A stretch of 42,873 nucleotides of DNA from Hellea sp. (GTDB lineage: Bacteria > Pseudomonadota > Alphaproteobacteria > Caulobacterales > Maricaulaceae). This document shows positions 16,625 to 25,350 of this stretch, one piece after another (within the stretch, counting starts at the first letter, position 1; the number at the start of each line of letters is the position of its first letter). The stretch is from positions 1-42,873 of the forward strand of contig JAHDCL010000015.1 in assembly GCA_020629875.1 (NCBI GenBank), in the 5' to 3' direction. A program made the position numbers and the translations under genes. Under the pieces are notes generated by a model, which was not told the DNA's origin, searched no databases, and saw nothing but the letters and a program-made list of their open reading frames with translations.

Positions 16625-17356
16625 ATGGTTCAAACCATTATTTGCATGAAATGGGGCACGCGATATGGCCCTGAATTCGTGAACAGATTATACCGTTCCA
16701 TCCAACGTCAAACACGCCGCGAAACGCGGCTTGTTTGTTTTACGGACGATGGCACTGATATTAATCCGAATGTCCATATTGAGCCCATCCCATTTATTGA
16801 TTTACCAGACGAGCTCGCCCTAACTCCGTGGCGAAAGCTTGTTATGTGGAAGTACCCCCTCGCCGACTTGGAAGGAGATGTCCTCTTCCTCGATTTAGAC
16901 CTCGTCATCACGGGCAATCTAGATGATTTGTTTGATTATGAGCCCGGACGATTTTGCGTCATAGAAAATTGGACACAAATGGGCAAAGGCATCGGAAACA
17001 CCTCCTGTTTTCGTTTCCCCGTCGGTAAATATAGCCATATCTATGAAGACATTCAAAGTAACCCCGACCCAATTCTGGACACATACAGAATTGAGCAAGT
17101 TTACATCTCTAAAGAGATTGAAGATATGGTGTTTTGGCCCGAGCTTTGGTGCGCAAGTTTTAAGCACAGCCTCATGCCTAAATGGCCGATGAACTTTCTC
17201 AAAACGCCTGTACTTCCTGGGGATACCCGAATTGTCGCTTTTACTGGCAAGCCAGACCAAGACGAAGCCGCTATCGGTATCTGGCCTGCCCCGTGGTATA
17301 AAAAGATCTACAAATTCGTGAAGCCCACCCCCTGGATTGCTGAGCACTGGCAATGA
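16625..17356 (+). CDS. GT-A fold glycosyltransferase-like protein
   Basis: A 243-residue cytoplasmic protein without signal peptide. It opens with a short beta strand (VQTIICMKWGTRYG), has the metal-binding FLDLDLV at residues 88-94 (DLD at 90-92), and SCFRFPVG and GDTRIVAFTGKPD further on. The style is that of GT8-like or capsular-type hypothetical glycosyltransferases. Length is short but complete. It begins six bases after the M28 gene and overlaps the next gene by ATGA, so it is in one operon. The donor and acceptor sugar are unknown. Confidence 0.65.
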   Translation: MVQTIICMKWGTRYGPEFVNRLYRSIQRQTRRETRLVCFTDDGTDINPNVHIEPIPFIDLPDELALTPWRKLVMWKYPLADLEGDVLFLDLDLVITGNLDDLFDYEPGRFCVIENWTQMGKGIGNTSCFRFPVGKYSHIYEDIQSNPDPILDTYRIEQVYISKEIEDMVFWPELWCASFKHSLMPKWPMNFLKTPVLPGDTRIVAFTGKPDQDEAAIGIWPAPWYKKIYKFVKPTPWIAEHWQ

Positions 17357-18156
17357 CTCGCCCAACAGTAGGCCTAGGAATACTAAGCTGGCGCGGGGCC
17401 GAAAGTTTAGAAAATTCTCTTAGGTCCTACGCTGAAGCCGACCTGTTTTCATTGTTTGATGAAGTCGTTGTCTTCTTGCCTGATCCCGACGCGAGAGTTT
17501 TAAAGGTCGCAAACAAGTTTCCAGTGACTATCCATACAGCTACAAAAAACTTGGGCATCCTTGAAAATATCGCCGCTACAGCAGAATGCCTGTCGACTGA
17601 CTATCTTCTATTCACGGAGAATGATTGCCCTCTAATTGAAACGCGAGACGAGGCTGAAAGGCAAATAAATCGATCTCTCAAAGTTCTCCCACGCGAAGAT
17701 GTTATCATGAGCCGGCTCAGAAGTGTTAAATCTCCAGGTCAGGACTTTGATGGGCTTAGAAAATATCGGGCTTTATACAATTCAGGGCTACTCGCGTCTA
17801 TAAAGCGCCTGTTGCGCCCGCGAAAAGTCGAGAGACTTTCCGGTTATGCGCGGTATGACGGCCTTGATTCGATTCGTCGGCACGAAAAAGCATTTGAAGA
17901 CATTGGGGACGGTTATTTTCTAGTTGATGCGAGAGCCATGCCGTGGACCAATCAATCCATCCTCATCCAACGTGAGATCTTCCTCAATACAATTATACCC
18001 CATGCGAGGCAGGTTAAGACCCGCCGCGGCGCGAATAAGTTGCCCAACCTAGAGATTGAGCTGAACAAAGGCCGTTTTTGGCGCCAATCTGGCTGGAAAG
18101 TCCTCTCCGGTCCGGGACTATTCACACATGAGCGTCAAGAAAACCGCGGCTACTAA
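17353..18156 (+). CDS. GT2-like glycosyltransferase-like protein
   Basis: A 267-residue protein with an N-terminal strand (TVGLGILSWRGAESLENSL), a second strand (EVVVFL) and LLFTENDCPLIE, where the END at residues 89-91 sits at the DxD position of GT2 enzymes. The C-terminal half is basic (SIKRLLRPRKVERL, KTRRGANK). It starts in an ATGA overlap with the preceding glycosyltransferase gene. It probably modifies the same glycan. No substrate can be named. A weak hairpin (18186-18202) lies after it. Confidence 0.6.
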   Translation: MTRPTVGLGILSWRGAESLENSLRSYAEADLFSLFDEVVVFLPDPDARVLKVANKFPVTIHTATKNLGILENIAATAECLSTDYLLFTENDCPLIETRDEAERQINRSLKVLPREDVIMSRLRSVKSPGQDFDGLRKYRALYNSGLLASIKRLLRPRKVERLSGYARYDGLDSIRRHEKAFEDIGDGYFLVDARAMPWTNQSILIQREIFLNTIIPHARQVKTRRGANKLPNLEIELNKGRFWRQSGWKVLSGPGLFTHERQENRGY

Positions 18157-18185
18157 GCCAGATTAACCCGTAGACAGTTTAAAAT

Positions 18186-18202
18186 GGGGAAGATATTTCC
18201 CC
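18186..18202. other. Short hairpin downstream of the glycosyltransferase pair
   Basis: GGGGAA and TTCCCC form a 6-bp stem with a 5-base loop in the 137-base gap before the M1 peptidase gene. There is no T-run on the plus strand, so it is a poor terminator; it could instead stabilise the 3' end of the operon transcript. The rest of the gap shows only a 7-base direct repeat (GCTATTC twice, near 18233-18248). Confidence 0.3.
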
Positions 18203-18293
18203 GTTAACGCGAATTTAGTGTGAAGTTGATAGCTATTCCCGCTATTCTAGCCGTAACTACAAACGGTATCCAACATAACCACCGGGGTTTCCT

Positions 18294-20948
18294 ATGCGCG
18301 GACTTAAATCAGCTTTCACTTTAGGCGTTATCACGACCACAGCGGCAATCGGCTCGATCGCATTGACGACCCAAGCCTATGCATCGGACTCCAACAATGA
18401 CGGCCCCGCCTTCAGCGCAGGTGATCAAGTTAAGCATTTCCGTCAGCTTGGCCCTGAAAGCCTTCCAACCCCTAATATCTTCAGAAATGCTTCGGGTGCA
18501 CCCGGTCCCGCTTATTGGCAGCAACAAGCCAATGTGAATATCGACGCCACTTTGGACGAAGACAAAAAACGTATCATTGCAGAAATGGAAATTGATTACG
18601 TTAATAATTCACCTGATACGCTGAATTATATCTGGCTAGCGCTTGACCAAAATCGTTTCAAAGATGGCTCTCTGGCCAGAGAGTCGACCGTTGCCGCTGC
18701 AGCAGGGTCAAGCCGAGGACAAGGCTCAGGAAGCGCCGACCGAATCAGCTTCAACATGATGCGATACAATCAGGCTATGGAAGATCGCGAATATGGCTTT
18801 GAGTTCAAAGCTGTAACCGACGCCGAGGGCAATGAGCTTTCCTATATCATCAACGACTCCATGATGCGGATCAACCTGCCGGAAGGCCTGGCCCCTGATG
18901 CACGATTTGAGTTCAATATTGACTGGGAACATAACATTATCGATGAAGAAGCCGTTGGCGGGCGCGGTGGCTACGAATGTTTCACCGATGAAGGCGAAGA
19001 CGGAAATTGTATCTTTGGGCTCGCGCAGTGGTTCCCTCGCATGGCCGCCTACACGGATTACACGGGCTGGCAGAATAAACAGTTCCTAGGCCGCGGTGAG
19101 TTTACGTTGGAATTTGGTGACTATAACGTCAACATCACCGTACCATCGGATCACATCGTTGCTGCAACTGGTGTTCTACAAAACCCGCGCCAAGTTATGA
19201 CGGTTGAGCAACGCAAGCGTATGGATGAAGCAGGCACAAAGAAGCCCGTTTACATTGTCACGCCAGAAGAAGCCGAAGAAAACGAAAAATCCGTTGCCAA
19301 AGGCACAAAAACATGGCGTTTCAAAGCCGATAACGTTCGTGATTTTGCATGGTCGAGCTCCCGCAAATATATATGGGACGCGATGCTTTTTGAACAGGAT
19401 GACGAAACTAATCCCGTCGTGACCGCGATGAGTTTTTTCCCCAAAGAAGCTGATCCAATCTGGTCTAAATACTCCACTCACGCCGTTGTTCACACAATGG
19501 ACGTCTACAACAAATTCGCCTTCAACTACCCTTACCCCACCGCTCAATCTGTGAACTCTTGGGAGCGCGGCGGCATGGAATACCCTATGATAACCTTTAA
19601 TGGTTACCGCCCTTATGAAGACGAAAAATCAGGTGAAACCGTTTATTCTCGCCGCGTGAAATATGGCCTCATTGGCGTCATCATCCACGAAATTGGTCAC
19701 ATCTACTTCCCGATGGTCGTGAACTCTGATGAGCGCCGCTGGACATGGATGGATGAAGGCTTGAACAGTTTCCTCGAGTATATGGCCGAATATGAATGGG
19801 AAGAAAACTTCCCTATCTCTGGCGGACAGCAAAACCCGCTCGACGTTATTCCGCGTTACATGACGAGCTCAAATCAAGTCCCAATCATGACGCAGTCTGA
19901 TAGCGTTTTGCAGTTTGGCCCCAACGCCTATTCTAAGCCTGCGGCCTCTCTCATGGTGCTTCGCGAAACCGTTATGGGCCGCGAACTCTTCGATTATGCC
20001 TTTAAGGAATATGCCAATCGTTGGAAGTTTAAGCGCCCGACTCCAGCTGACTTCTTCCGTACAATGGAAGACGCTTCCGCCGTTGACCTCGATTGGTTTT
20101 GGCGGGGTTGGTATTTTGGTACGGATCACGTCGACATCGGCATTACTGATATGCGCGAATACACGATCTCGACTCAGGACCCTGAACAAGAAAAAGACAA
20201 GGACCGCGCAGATGATCTCGTTAAGCGTCCGGAAAACATCGTTCAAATTCGCAACCGCGAAGAAGGCATCGAACTATATATCGACCGCATGGAAGATATC
20301 GATGATTTCTACAACGAGAACGACAAATTTGCCGTGACCAACAAAGACCGTAACAAGTATAAGAGTTTTATTGATGGTCTTGAGGGATGGGAAAAAGAAG
20401 TTTGGGAGCGCGCCCAAGAGGATGGCCACTATTTCTACTTCGTAGACTTCGAAAACGTTGGTGGTCTCATTAGCCCGCTACCGCTAAAGCTGACTTACAT
20501 GAATGGCGACACGGAAGAGTTGATGGTGCCGGCTGAAATCTGGCGTCGTAACAGCAAAAAGGTTACAAAGCTCATCACCCGCAAAAACCGCATCAAGTCT
20601 ATTGAACTCGACCCGCATCACCAGACAGCAGATGCCGATTTCGACAATAACAGTTATCCACCTGTTATGCGTCCGGGCCGCCTGGAAATGTACAAGTCTA
20701 ACTACAAGGCGAGCAGCATGATGGCGGACATGCTCGTGGAACTCAAAACTGACAAGGAAGAAGAGGTTGAAAGCAAAGGTGAGGCAAAAGATAAAGGGAA
20801 AGACCTACCTTTAAAGTCTGGCTCCAACGACAATGACGCGACAAAAGCTGAGCCTGAGACCTCAACAGCTAAGACTGAAAAGAAAAAACTGGATGAAAAA
20901 GAGAAGTCATCTCTGCGTAAGACGCTTGAAAAAATGATGGGCAAATAA
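18294..20948 (+). CDS. M1 family metallopeptidase, exported
   Basis: An 884-residue protein with a signal peptide (LTTQAYA-S). The gluzincin site HEIGH is at residues 465-469 with the third zinc ligand Glu488 in WMDEGLNSF (HExxH-x18-E). The upstream exopeptidase motif reads GGMEYP instead of the classic GAMEN, as is usual in this bacterial M1 subgroup. The N-terminal beta domain (residues of about 65-310) is present, and the last 70 residues are a highly charged Lys/Glu tail. It probably cleaves peptides in the periplasm. A DUF6702 gene follows after 12 bases, a frequent partner. Confidence 0.87.
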   Translation: MRGLKSAFTLGVITTTAAIGSIALTTQAYASDSNNDGPAFSAGDQVKHFRQLGPESLPTPNIFRNASGAPGPAYWQQQANVNIDATLDEDKKRIIAEMEIDYVNNSPDTLNYIWLALDQNRFKDGSLARESTVAAAAGSSRGQGSGSADRISFNMMRYNQAMEDREYGFEFKAVTDAEGNELSYIINDSMMRINLPEGLAPDARFEFNIDWEHNIIDEEAVGGRGGYECFTDEGEDGNCIFGLAQWFPRMAAYTDYTGWQNKQFLGRGEFTLEFGDYNVNITVPSDHIVAATGVLQNPRQVMTVEQRKRMDEAGTKKPVYIVTPEEAEENEKSVAKGTKTWRFKADNVRDFAWSSSRKYIWDAMLFEQDDETNPVVTAMSFFPKEADPIWSKYSTHAVVHTMDVYNKFAFNYPYPTAQSVNSWERGGMEYPMITFNGYRPYEDEKSGETVYSRRVKYGLIGVIIHEIGHIYFPMVVNSDERRWTWMDEGLNSFLEYMAEYEWEENFPISGGQQNPLDVIPRYMTSSNQVPIMTQSDSVLQFGPNAYSKPAASLMVLRETVMGRELFDYAFKEYANRWKFKRPTPADFFRTMEDASAVDLDWFWRGWYFGTDHVDIGITDMREYTISTQDPEQEKDKDRADDLVKRPENIVQIRNREEGIELYIDRMEDIDDFYNENDKFAVTNKDRNKYKSFIDGLEGWEKEVWERAQEDGHYFYFVDFENVGGLISPLPLKLTYMNGDTEELMVPAEIWRRNSKKVTKLITRKNRIKSIELDPHHQTADADFDNNSYPPVMRPGRLEMYKSNYKASSMMADMLVELKTDKEEEVESKGEAKDKGKDLPLKSGSNDNDATKAEPETSTAKTEKKKLDEKEKSSLRKTLEKMMGK

Positions 20949-20960
20949 GACAGTAAATCT

Positions 20961-21467
20961 ATGTTATCCCGTCGCAAGGCATTTATCATCATGAGCGGGG
21001 CTGCCTTCGGGGCGGCCCTTCCCACTTGCGCTCTCGCGCATAAACAAAAAACGACTCTCAGCACCGTTGAGTGGAACGAAAAAGATGGAATGCTTTACGT
21101 CATCCATCGCTATCACCTCCATGATGCGGAGAGCGCTCTTGCCGCGCGTGGCATTATCCACAAACCCGATTTAACCTCCCTGCGAGCCCGCGCTCAGCTA
21201 GCGCTTTACACGCAAGATAAGTTTTCCCTTTTCGCAGCGGGAAAGGTGGTTGAGCTGCAAATTCTTGGCGCCGAGACCGAAGGCCGCACGGTTTATGTTT
21301 ACCAAGAAGCAAAATTAGACAAAGCCCCGTCTGAACTCACCGTGTCAGCATCAATGTTGCGTGAAATTATTCCAGGCCAACTTAACAATGTGGATGTTAC
21401 GCTAAGCGAGAACATTCGTTCGGTTCAGTTCAAAGATGGTGACGGCCCCAAAAAGGTGCTTGCCTAA
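20961..21467 (+). CDS. DUF6702-like secreted protein
   Basis: A 168-residue protein with an SRRKAFI start, a hydrophobic stretch and a likely cleavage after CALA (RR pair could mean Tat export, but the motif is imperfect). The mature part begins HKQKTTLSTVEWNEKDGMLYVIHRYHLHD, which resembles the DUF6702 family found next to M1 peptidases. Later positions hold an LREIIPGQLNNVDVTL stretch. Function unknown; by position it may assist or accompany the M1 peptidase. Only a weak ribosome site precedes it, and the 12-base gap suggests co-transcription. Confidence 0.65.
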   Translation: MLSRRKAFIIMSGAAFGAALPTCALAHKQKTTLSTVEWNEKDGMLYVIHRYHLHDAESALAARGIIHKPDLTSLRARAQLALYTQDKFSLFAAGKVVELQILGAETEGRTVYVYQEAKLDKAPSELTVSASMLREIIPGQLNNVDVTLSENIRSVQFKDGDGPKKVLA

Positions 21468-21494
21468 CCCCATTTTCAGGTTCAGTAAGTCTGT

Positions 21495-22124
21495 ATGCTT
21501 ACTGTACACCACCTTAATAACTCTCGTTCCCAGCGCATTCTTTGGCTTCTCGAAGAGTTGGAAGTTCCCTACGAGGTTAAGCATTATCAGCGCGACCCAG
21601 ACACCAACCGCGCGCCCGCTGAGCTAAAGGCGATCCACCCCATGGGGAAGTCCCCTGTTATTGAAGATGGTGATGATATCGTTGCAGAGACAGGCGCAAT
21701 TATCGTTTATATCTTAGATAAATATGGCGAAGGTAAATTACGCCCCGAACGCGATACTCAAGAATATATCGATTATGTTCACTTCCTGCATTTTGCAGAA
21801 GGCTCAGCGATGTTGCCCTTCCTGCTCGCGCTTTATACCGGCTATCTCGGTGAAGCTGCGGCCCCTATCCAGCCTATCATTATGAATGAAATTAAGGGCG
21901 TTTTGGATTACTGTGAGTACCGCCTAATACGCAATGAGTACTTTGCGGGTGACAAACTAACTGGCGCAGACATACAGATGATTTTCCCCCTTGAAGCGGC
22001 CAAGGCGCGTGGACGTCTCAAGGGCTATGAAGCCTGTAATGAGTTTGTTGATAAAATTCATAAGCGTCCAGCTTACCTGCGCGCGCTCGAAAAAGGCGGC
22101 GATTACGCCTACGGCCCCAAATAG
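21495..22124 (+). CDS. Glutathione S-transferase family protein
   Basis: A 209-residue GST with the thioredoxin-fold N-domain ([26 protein letters not shown], catalytic Ser near residue 10), cis-Pro segment [24 protein letters not shown] and an alpha-helical C-domain ([18 protein letters not shown]). It resembles the bacterial GST class with an SRSQRxxWLLEE signature. It is followed after 8 bases by a VOC gene, so the pair may handle reactive aldehydes or electrophiles; that is an inference. Confidence 0.85.
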   Translation: MLTVHHLNNSRSQRILWLLEELEVPYEVKHYQRDPDTNRAPAELKAIHPMGKSPVIEDGDDIVAETGAIIVYILDKYGEGKLRPERDTQEYIDYVHFLHFAEGSAMLPFLLALYTGYLGEAAAPIQPIIMNEIKGVLDYCEYRLIRNEYFAGDKLTGADIQMIFPLEAAKARGRLKGYEACNEFVDKIHKRPAYLRALEKGGDYAYGPK

Positions 22125-22132
22125 AGGCGGTC

Positions 22133-22552
22133 ATGGGGACAATTTTCCACCTTGCCTACCCCGTCAAAGACAAAGAACAAACACGCCGCTTTTATGCTGA
22201 CGTCATTGGCTGTGAACAAGGCCGCGAGGCCGAGACCTGGATTGATTTTGACTTTTACGGACACCAAGTCAGTTTCCACGTTAAACCCGAAGCTTTTAGG
22301 ACAACCGAACCCACTAACGCCGTCGATGGCAAAGATGTCCCAGTCAGGCATTTCGGAGCCGTATTGGATTGGGAAGCGTGGCACGCCCTGCGCGACCGCC
22401 TCATCGCGGCAGGCATAGACTTTATCATTGATCCCTATATCCGCTTCAAAGGCGAAACAGGCGAACAGGCCACAATGTTTTTCCTAGACCCGTCAGGCAA
22501 TGCGCTAGAGTTCAAAAGCTTCAAAGACCCTGGCCGAATTTTTGCAGCTTAA
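22133..22552 (+). CDS. VOC family (glyoxalase/bleomycin-resistance fold) protein
   Basis: A 139-residue vicinal-oxygen-chelate protein: [28 protein letters not shown] in the first repeat, and [16 protein letters not shown] in the second, which contains the conserved metal Glu; His6 is the likely first ligand. GAGGCGG precedes the ATG. It forms an operon with the upstream GST. Its stop TAA overlaps the stop of the convergent pirin gene in TTAA (22549-22552). The substrate is not known. Confidence 0.82.
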   Translation: MGTIFHLAYPVKDKEQTRRFYADVIGCEQGREAETWIDFDFYGHQVSFHVKPEAFRTTEPTNAVDGKDVPVRHFGAVLDWEAWHALRDRLIAAGIDFIIDPYIRFKGETGEQATMFFLDPSGNALEFKSFKDPGRIFAA

Positions 22553-23409
22553 TCCGGGAGCGGGATGCGCTCATCGCTATCGCCCGGAACATCACCAAAC
22601 ACACCATTTTTCCAATCTTCCTTCGCCTGCTCTATCCGCTCTTTGCGAGAGGAGACAAAATTCCACCATAAGTGACGATGCCCTAGCGGCGCACCGCCGA
22701 TAATGGCTAAGCGGGTTTCGCCTCTCGCGGTAATACGTTTAGCGGTACTTGTCAGAACCGCCATCGTATTAATCGGAGCGGTTTCTCCGTCAATTTCCCC
22801 CTCACCCTTCACAACATAAACACCCAATTCTTCAGCCTCAGGGATATCAAAACAGGCGCCATCTCTCATCACTGCTTCCAAATAAAGATTAGGAGAGAAT
22901 GTTTTTACAGGCGATGTCACGCCAAAGGCACTGCCCATCATGACCCGTATAGTCACGCCGTCCAAATCAACCGTTGGAATATCGTCGGCGGGCGTGTGAT
23001 AAAAATCAGGCTCGACCTCTTCAAATTCTTCGGGCAGCGCATGCCAGAGCTGTAGTCCATGTAGGTTGTAACCCGCCTTGCGTAATTCATCCCTAGTTCG
23101 TTCGGAATGCGCAATCCCCTTACCTGCTACCATTAAATTTATAGCGCCGGGATGTATTGGCAGGGCATTTCCCAGGGTATCTCTGTGATAAATTTCGCCT
23201 TCAAATAAATACGTCACCGTGGCCAAATTGATATGGGGATGCGGACGGACATTGATGCCGTCACCAGGCTTGAAACTCACAGGACCAAAGTGGTCAAAAA
23301 ACACCCAGGGGCCGATTGAGCGCTGTTGCACGAAAGGCAAAGCGCGCCGTACTGAAAATTCGCCGATGTCTTTCTCACGAGGGTTTAGAACAGTTTTGAT
23401 AGCGCTCAT
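22549..23409 (-). CDS. Pirin family protein
   Basis: A 286-residue bicupin. The metal-binding set His57, His59, His101 and Glu103 is intact ([13 protein letters not shown] and GIAHSER). The C-terminal cupin contains the usual PINTMAVL and [17 protein letters not shown] block. Pirins are metal-dependent redox sensors or quercetin dioxygenase-like enzymes. It starts three bases after the stop of a lipoprotein gene on the same strand, with a weak ribosome site. Confidence 0.9.
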   Translation of the reverse strand: MSAIKTVLNPREKDIGEFSVRRALPFVQQRSIGPWVFFDHFGPVSFKPGDGINVRPHPHINLATVTYLFEGEIYHRDTLGNALPIHPGAINLMVAGKGIAHSERTRDELRKAGYNLHGLQLWHALPEEFEEVEPDFYHTPADDIPTVDLDGVTIRVMMGSAFGVTSPVKTFSPNLYLEAVMRDGACFDIPEAEELGVYVVKGEGEIDGETAPINTMAVLTSTAKRITARGETRLAIIGGAPLGHRHLWWNFVSSRKERIEQAKEDWKNGVFGDVPGDSDERIPLPD

Positions 23410-23412
23410 AAT

Positions 23413-24006
23413 TTAGTCTTCAAACCCCCAAGGCGCGGGCGGCGTCTCAACGGACTTAGTCACATCAAACTCCACGCGGAAATGCCTATTTGGGCGACTA
23501 AGCTCATAGGCGAAAAACGCTTCATTGATCTCCATGGCCCAGACATTGACGATTGAGACGTCGAGCCCCTCTTTTAAAAACATATCTATCGAATATTGAT
23601 CGACGGGGAAGACTTGTCGAGACTTTGCGCCTTCATAAATAGTATCGCCGCCATATTGCGTGACCGCATCTTCGGAGCCATCCTCATGGCGATGGTCATG
23701 TTTAAGGCGTAAGCCCGCATCAGTTTTCGTGATGACCCATGTTCTTGAATGGTCATCATCCACATGAAACGGAATACGCAATTCTGTGTCGCTACACTCG
23801 CGCACATGCATCACCATTTTCTTACCCGCAAAATCAGAATCGACCTCGTCTTTACTAACGAGCTTACCAGCATAGGCTTCGCCGCAATGACGTTTCAGAT
23901 TTTCGAAGAAGGCGTCCTGAGGGGATGGCGCCTCTGGCTGACAGGCAGATAGGGCGAAAAGCGCCAGTCCACCGAAAAGACTTTTCATTAAACGCATAGC
24001 TGACAT
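23413..24006 (-). CDS. Hypothetical lipoprotein
   Basis: A 197-residue protein with a lipobox ALSAC (Cys22) and strong AAGGAG ribosome site. The mature part has two further Cys (KRHCGEAYAGKL and VRECSD), a beta-rich centre (THVITKTDAGLRLKHDHRHED-type charged strand) and a PPAPWGFED end. I do not recognise a named family. It is the first gene of a two-gene unit with the pirin gene and is divergent from a GST gene across only 39 bases. Confidence 0.65.
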   Translation of the reverse strand: MSAMRLMKSLFGGLALFALSACQPEAPSPQDAFFENLKRHCGEAYAGKLVSKDEVDSDFAGKKMVMHVRECSDTELRIPFHVDDDHSRTWVITKTDAGLRLKHDHRHEDGSEDAVTQYGGDTIYEGAKSRQVFPVDQYSIDMFLKEGLDVSIVNVWAMEINEAFFAYELSRPNRHFRVEFDVTKSVETPPAPWGFED

Positions 24007-24045
24007 AATAGGCTCCTTATACCAGACCTAACGAGGACAACCTTC

Positions 24046-24675
24046 ATGCTCAAGCTTTATGATTGCGAAACAGCCCCCAGCCCACGCCGCACGCGCATGC
24101 TCTTGGCGGAAAAAGGCATTGAGCATGAAAATATTCAAATCGACCTTCGTAGTGGTGAGCAAATGAGCGAAGCCTTTCGAAAGGTAAACCCCCGGTGCAC
24201 AGTACCCGCATTGGAGACAGATGACGGCGTTCTAACCGAAAATGCGGAGATTGCGGCTTACCTTGAGGCCTTATATCCCGAGACACCGATGCTGGGCACC
24301 ACCGCGCTGGAGAGAGCTCAAATTGCAAAGTGGAATTGGCGATGCGAGATGGAAGGACTCATGTCCATCGCCCATGCATTGAGAAATAGCACGCCCGCTA
24401 TGAAGGACCGCGCTCTACCGGGTCCACGGAATATAGCGCAAATTCCGGCCCTTGCCGAACGCGGCCTACAACAAATTGCTTGGTTTTTTGAAGACCTGAA
24501 CGAGCAGCTAAAAGAGAACGAATATGTGGCCGGTGCATCTTATTCGGTCGCAGATATAACAGCCACCGTTGTCGTTGATTTCGCAAGGTGGGTAAAGGTT
24601 TTCCCGAAAGAGTCGCAAACTGCGTTGCTCGAATGGCACGAGCGTATGAAAGCTCGTCCAAATTATTCAGCTTAA
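24046..24675 (+). CDS. Glutathione S-transferase family protein
   Basis: A 209-residue GST: N-domain LKLYDCETAPSPRRTRMLLAEKGIEHE with Ser12 in the catalytic position, cis-Pro block CTVPALETDDGVLTENAEIAAYLE, and C-domain with VAGASYSVADITATVVVDFA (N-cap box). It is not closely similar to the GST at 21495. AGGA precedes the ATG. The HAD gene starts within its stop codon (TAATG, one-base overlap), so the two are translationally coupled. Confidence 0.87.
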   Translation: MLKLYDCETAPSPRRTRMLLAEKGIEHENIQIDLRSGEQMSEAFRKVNPRCTVPALETDDGVLTENAEIAAYLEALYPETPMLGTTALERAQIAKWNWRCEMEGLMSIAHALRNSTPAMKDRALPGPRNIAQIPALAERGLQQIAWFFEDLNEQLKENEYVAGASYSVADITATVVVDFARWVKVFPKESQTALLEWHERMKARPNYSA

Positions 24676-25277
24676 TGAGTCATCCAAAGGCTCTGCTCTT
24701 CGATCTTGGCGGCGTTATAGTCCGTTGGGTTGGATTAGAGGAACTCGCCAAAATTTCCGGGCTTAACAGAGACGGTGTGGTGGCGCGTTTCGCAAACTCA
24801 CCAACTTTCAATGCCTATGAGGTTGGCGAATGCGGAGATAATGAGTTTACCAACATGCTCATCGCCGATTTCAACCTTCAACTTTCGGCCGCCGAGGCCA
24901 AAGAACTTTGGAACAGTTGGGTGCAAAAAAGCTATATTGGCACTAAACAAATGCTAATTGAACTTCGTTCCCGCTACACACTCGCCTGTCTTTCTAATAC
25001 AAATGCTCTGCATTGGGGGCATCTCCCCACCCATATTATCCCCGAAAAATATTTCGACTTTTGCTTCGCGTCTCACCTTATTCGCGCCGCAAAGCCAAAT
25101 CCAAAAAGCTACCAGATAGCCATCGAAGAGATGGACCTAAACCCTTCTGACATATGGTTTTTTGATGACACTGAGATCAACGTTGAAGCGGCGAGATCCA
25201 TTGGCATGTCGGCCCATCACGTGGATCGGGAGCTTGGCGTAATTCCGACACTTAAAACATTAGGTTTGCTGCACTAA
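24675..25277 (+). CDS. HAD superfamily hydrolase (YihX / epoxide-hydrolase-N type)
   Basis: Started at ATG 24675 (MSHPKALLFDLGGVIV), it is a 200-residue HAD-IA protein; the frame extends to 24588 only as a shadow of the GST gene. Motif I reads DLGGV, so the usual second Asp is Gly, as in YihX- and epoxide-hydrolase-N-type members. Motif II is ACLSNTN, motif III the Lys in AAKPNPKSY, and motif IV FFDDTEINVEAARS. A phosphatase acting on a small sugar phosphate or similar is likely; no specific substrate is shown. Confidence 0.85.
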   Translation: MSHPKALLFDLGGVIVRWVGLEELAKISGLNRDGVVARFANSPTFNAYEVGECGDNEFTNMLIADFNLQLSAAEAKELWNSWVQKSYIGTKQMLIELRSRYTLACLSNTNALHWGHLPTHIIPEKYFDFCFASHLIRAAKPNPKSYQIAIEEMDLNPSDIWFFDDTEINVEAARSIGMSAHHVDRELGVIPTLKTLGLLH

Positions 25278-25350
25278 CAATACGTTTTTGAAATGGCGCT
25301 ATGCAGGGGCGTTTATTGATAAAATTATCAACTTGCTCTACGAAAGTCGC

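Noticed and set aside
16919-17365. 148-codon minus-strand open frame over the glycosyltransferase gene
   Set aside because: No domain, no ribosome site, and the plus-strand gene has a DLD motif and operon spacing.
20961-21060. Tat signal in the DUF6702 protein
   Set aside because: SRRKAFI has a twin Arg but the hydrophobic residue is one place off the consensus, so I left the export route open.
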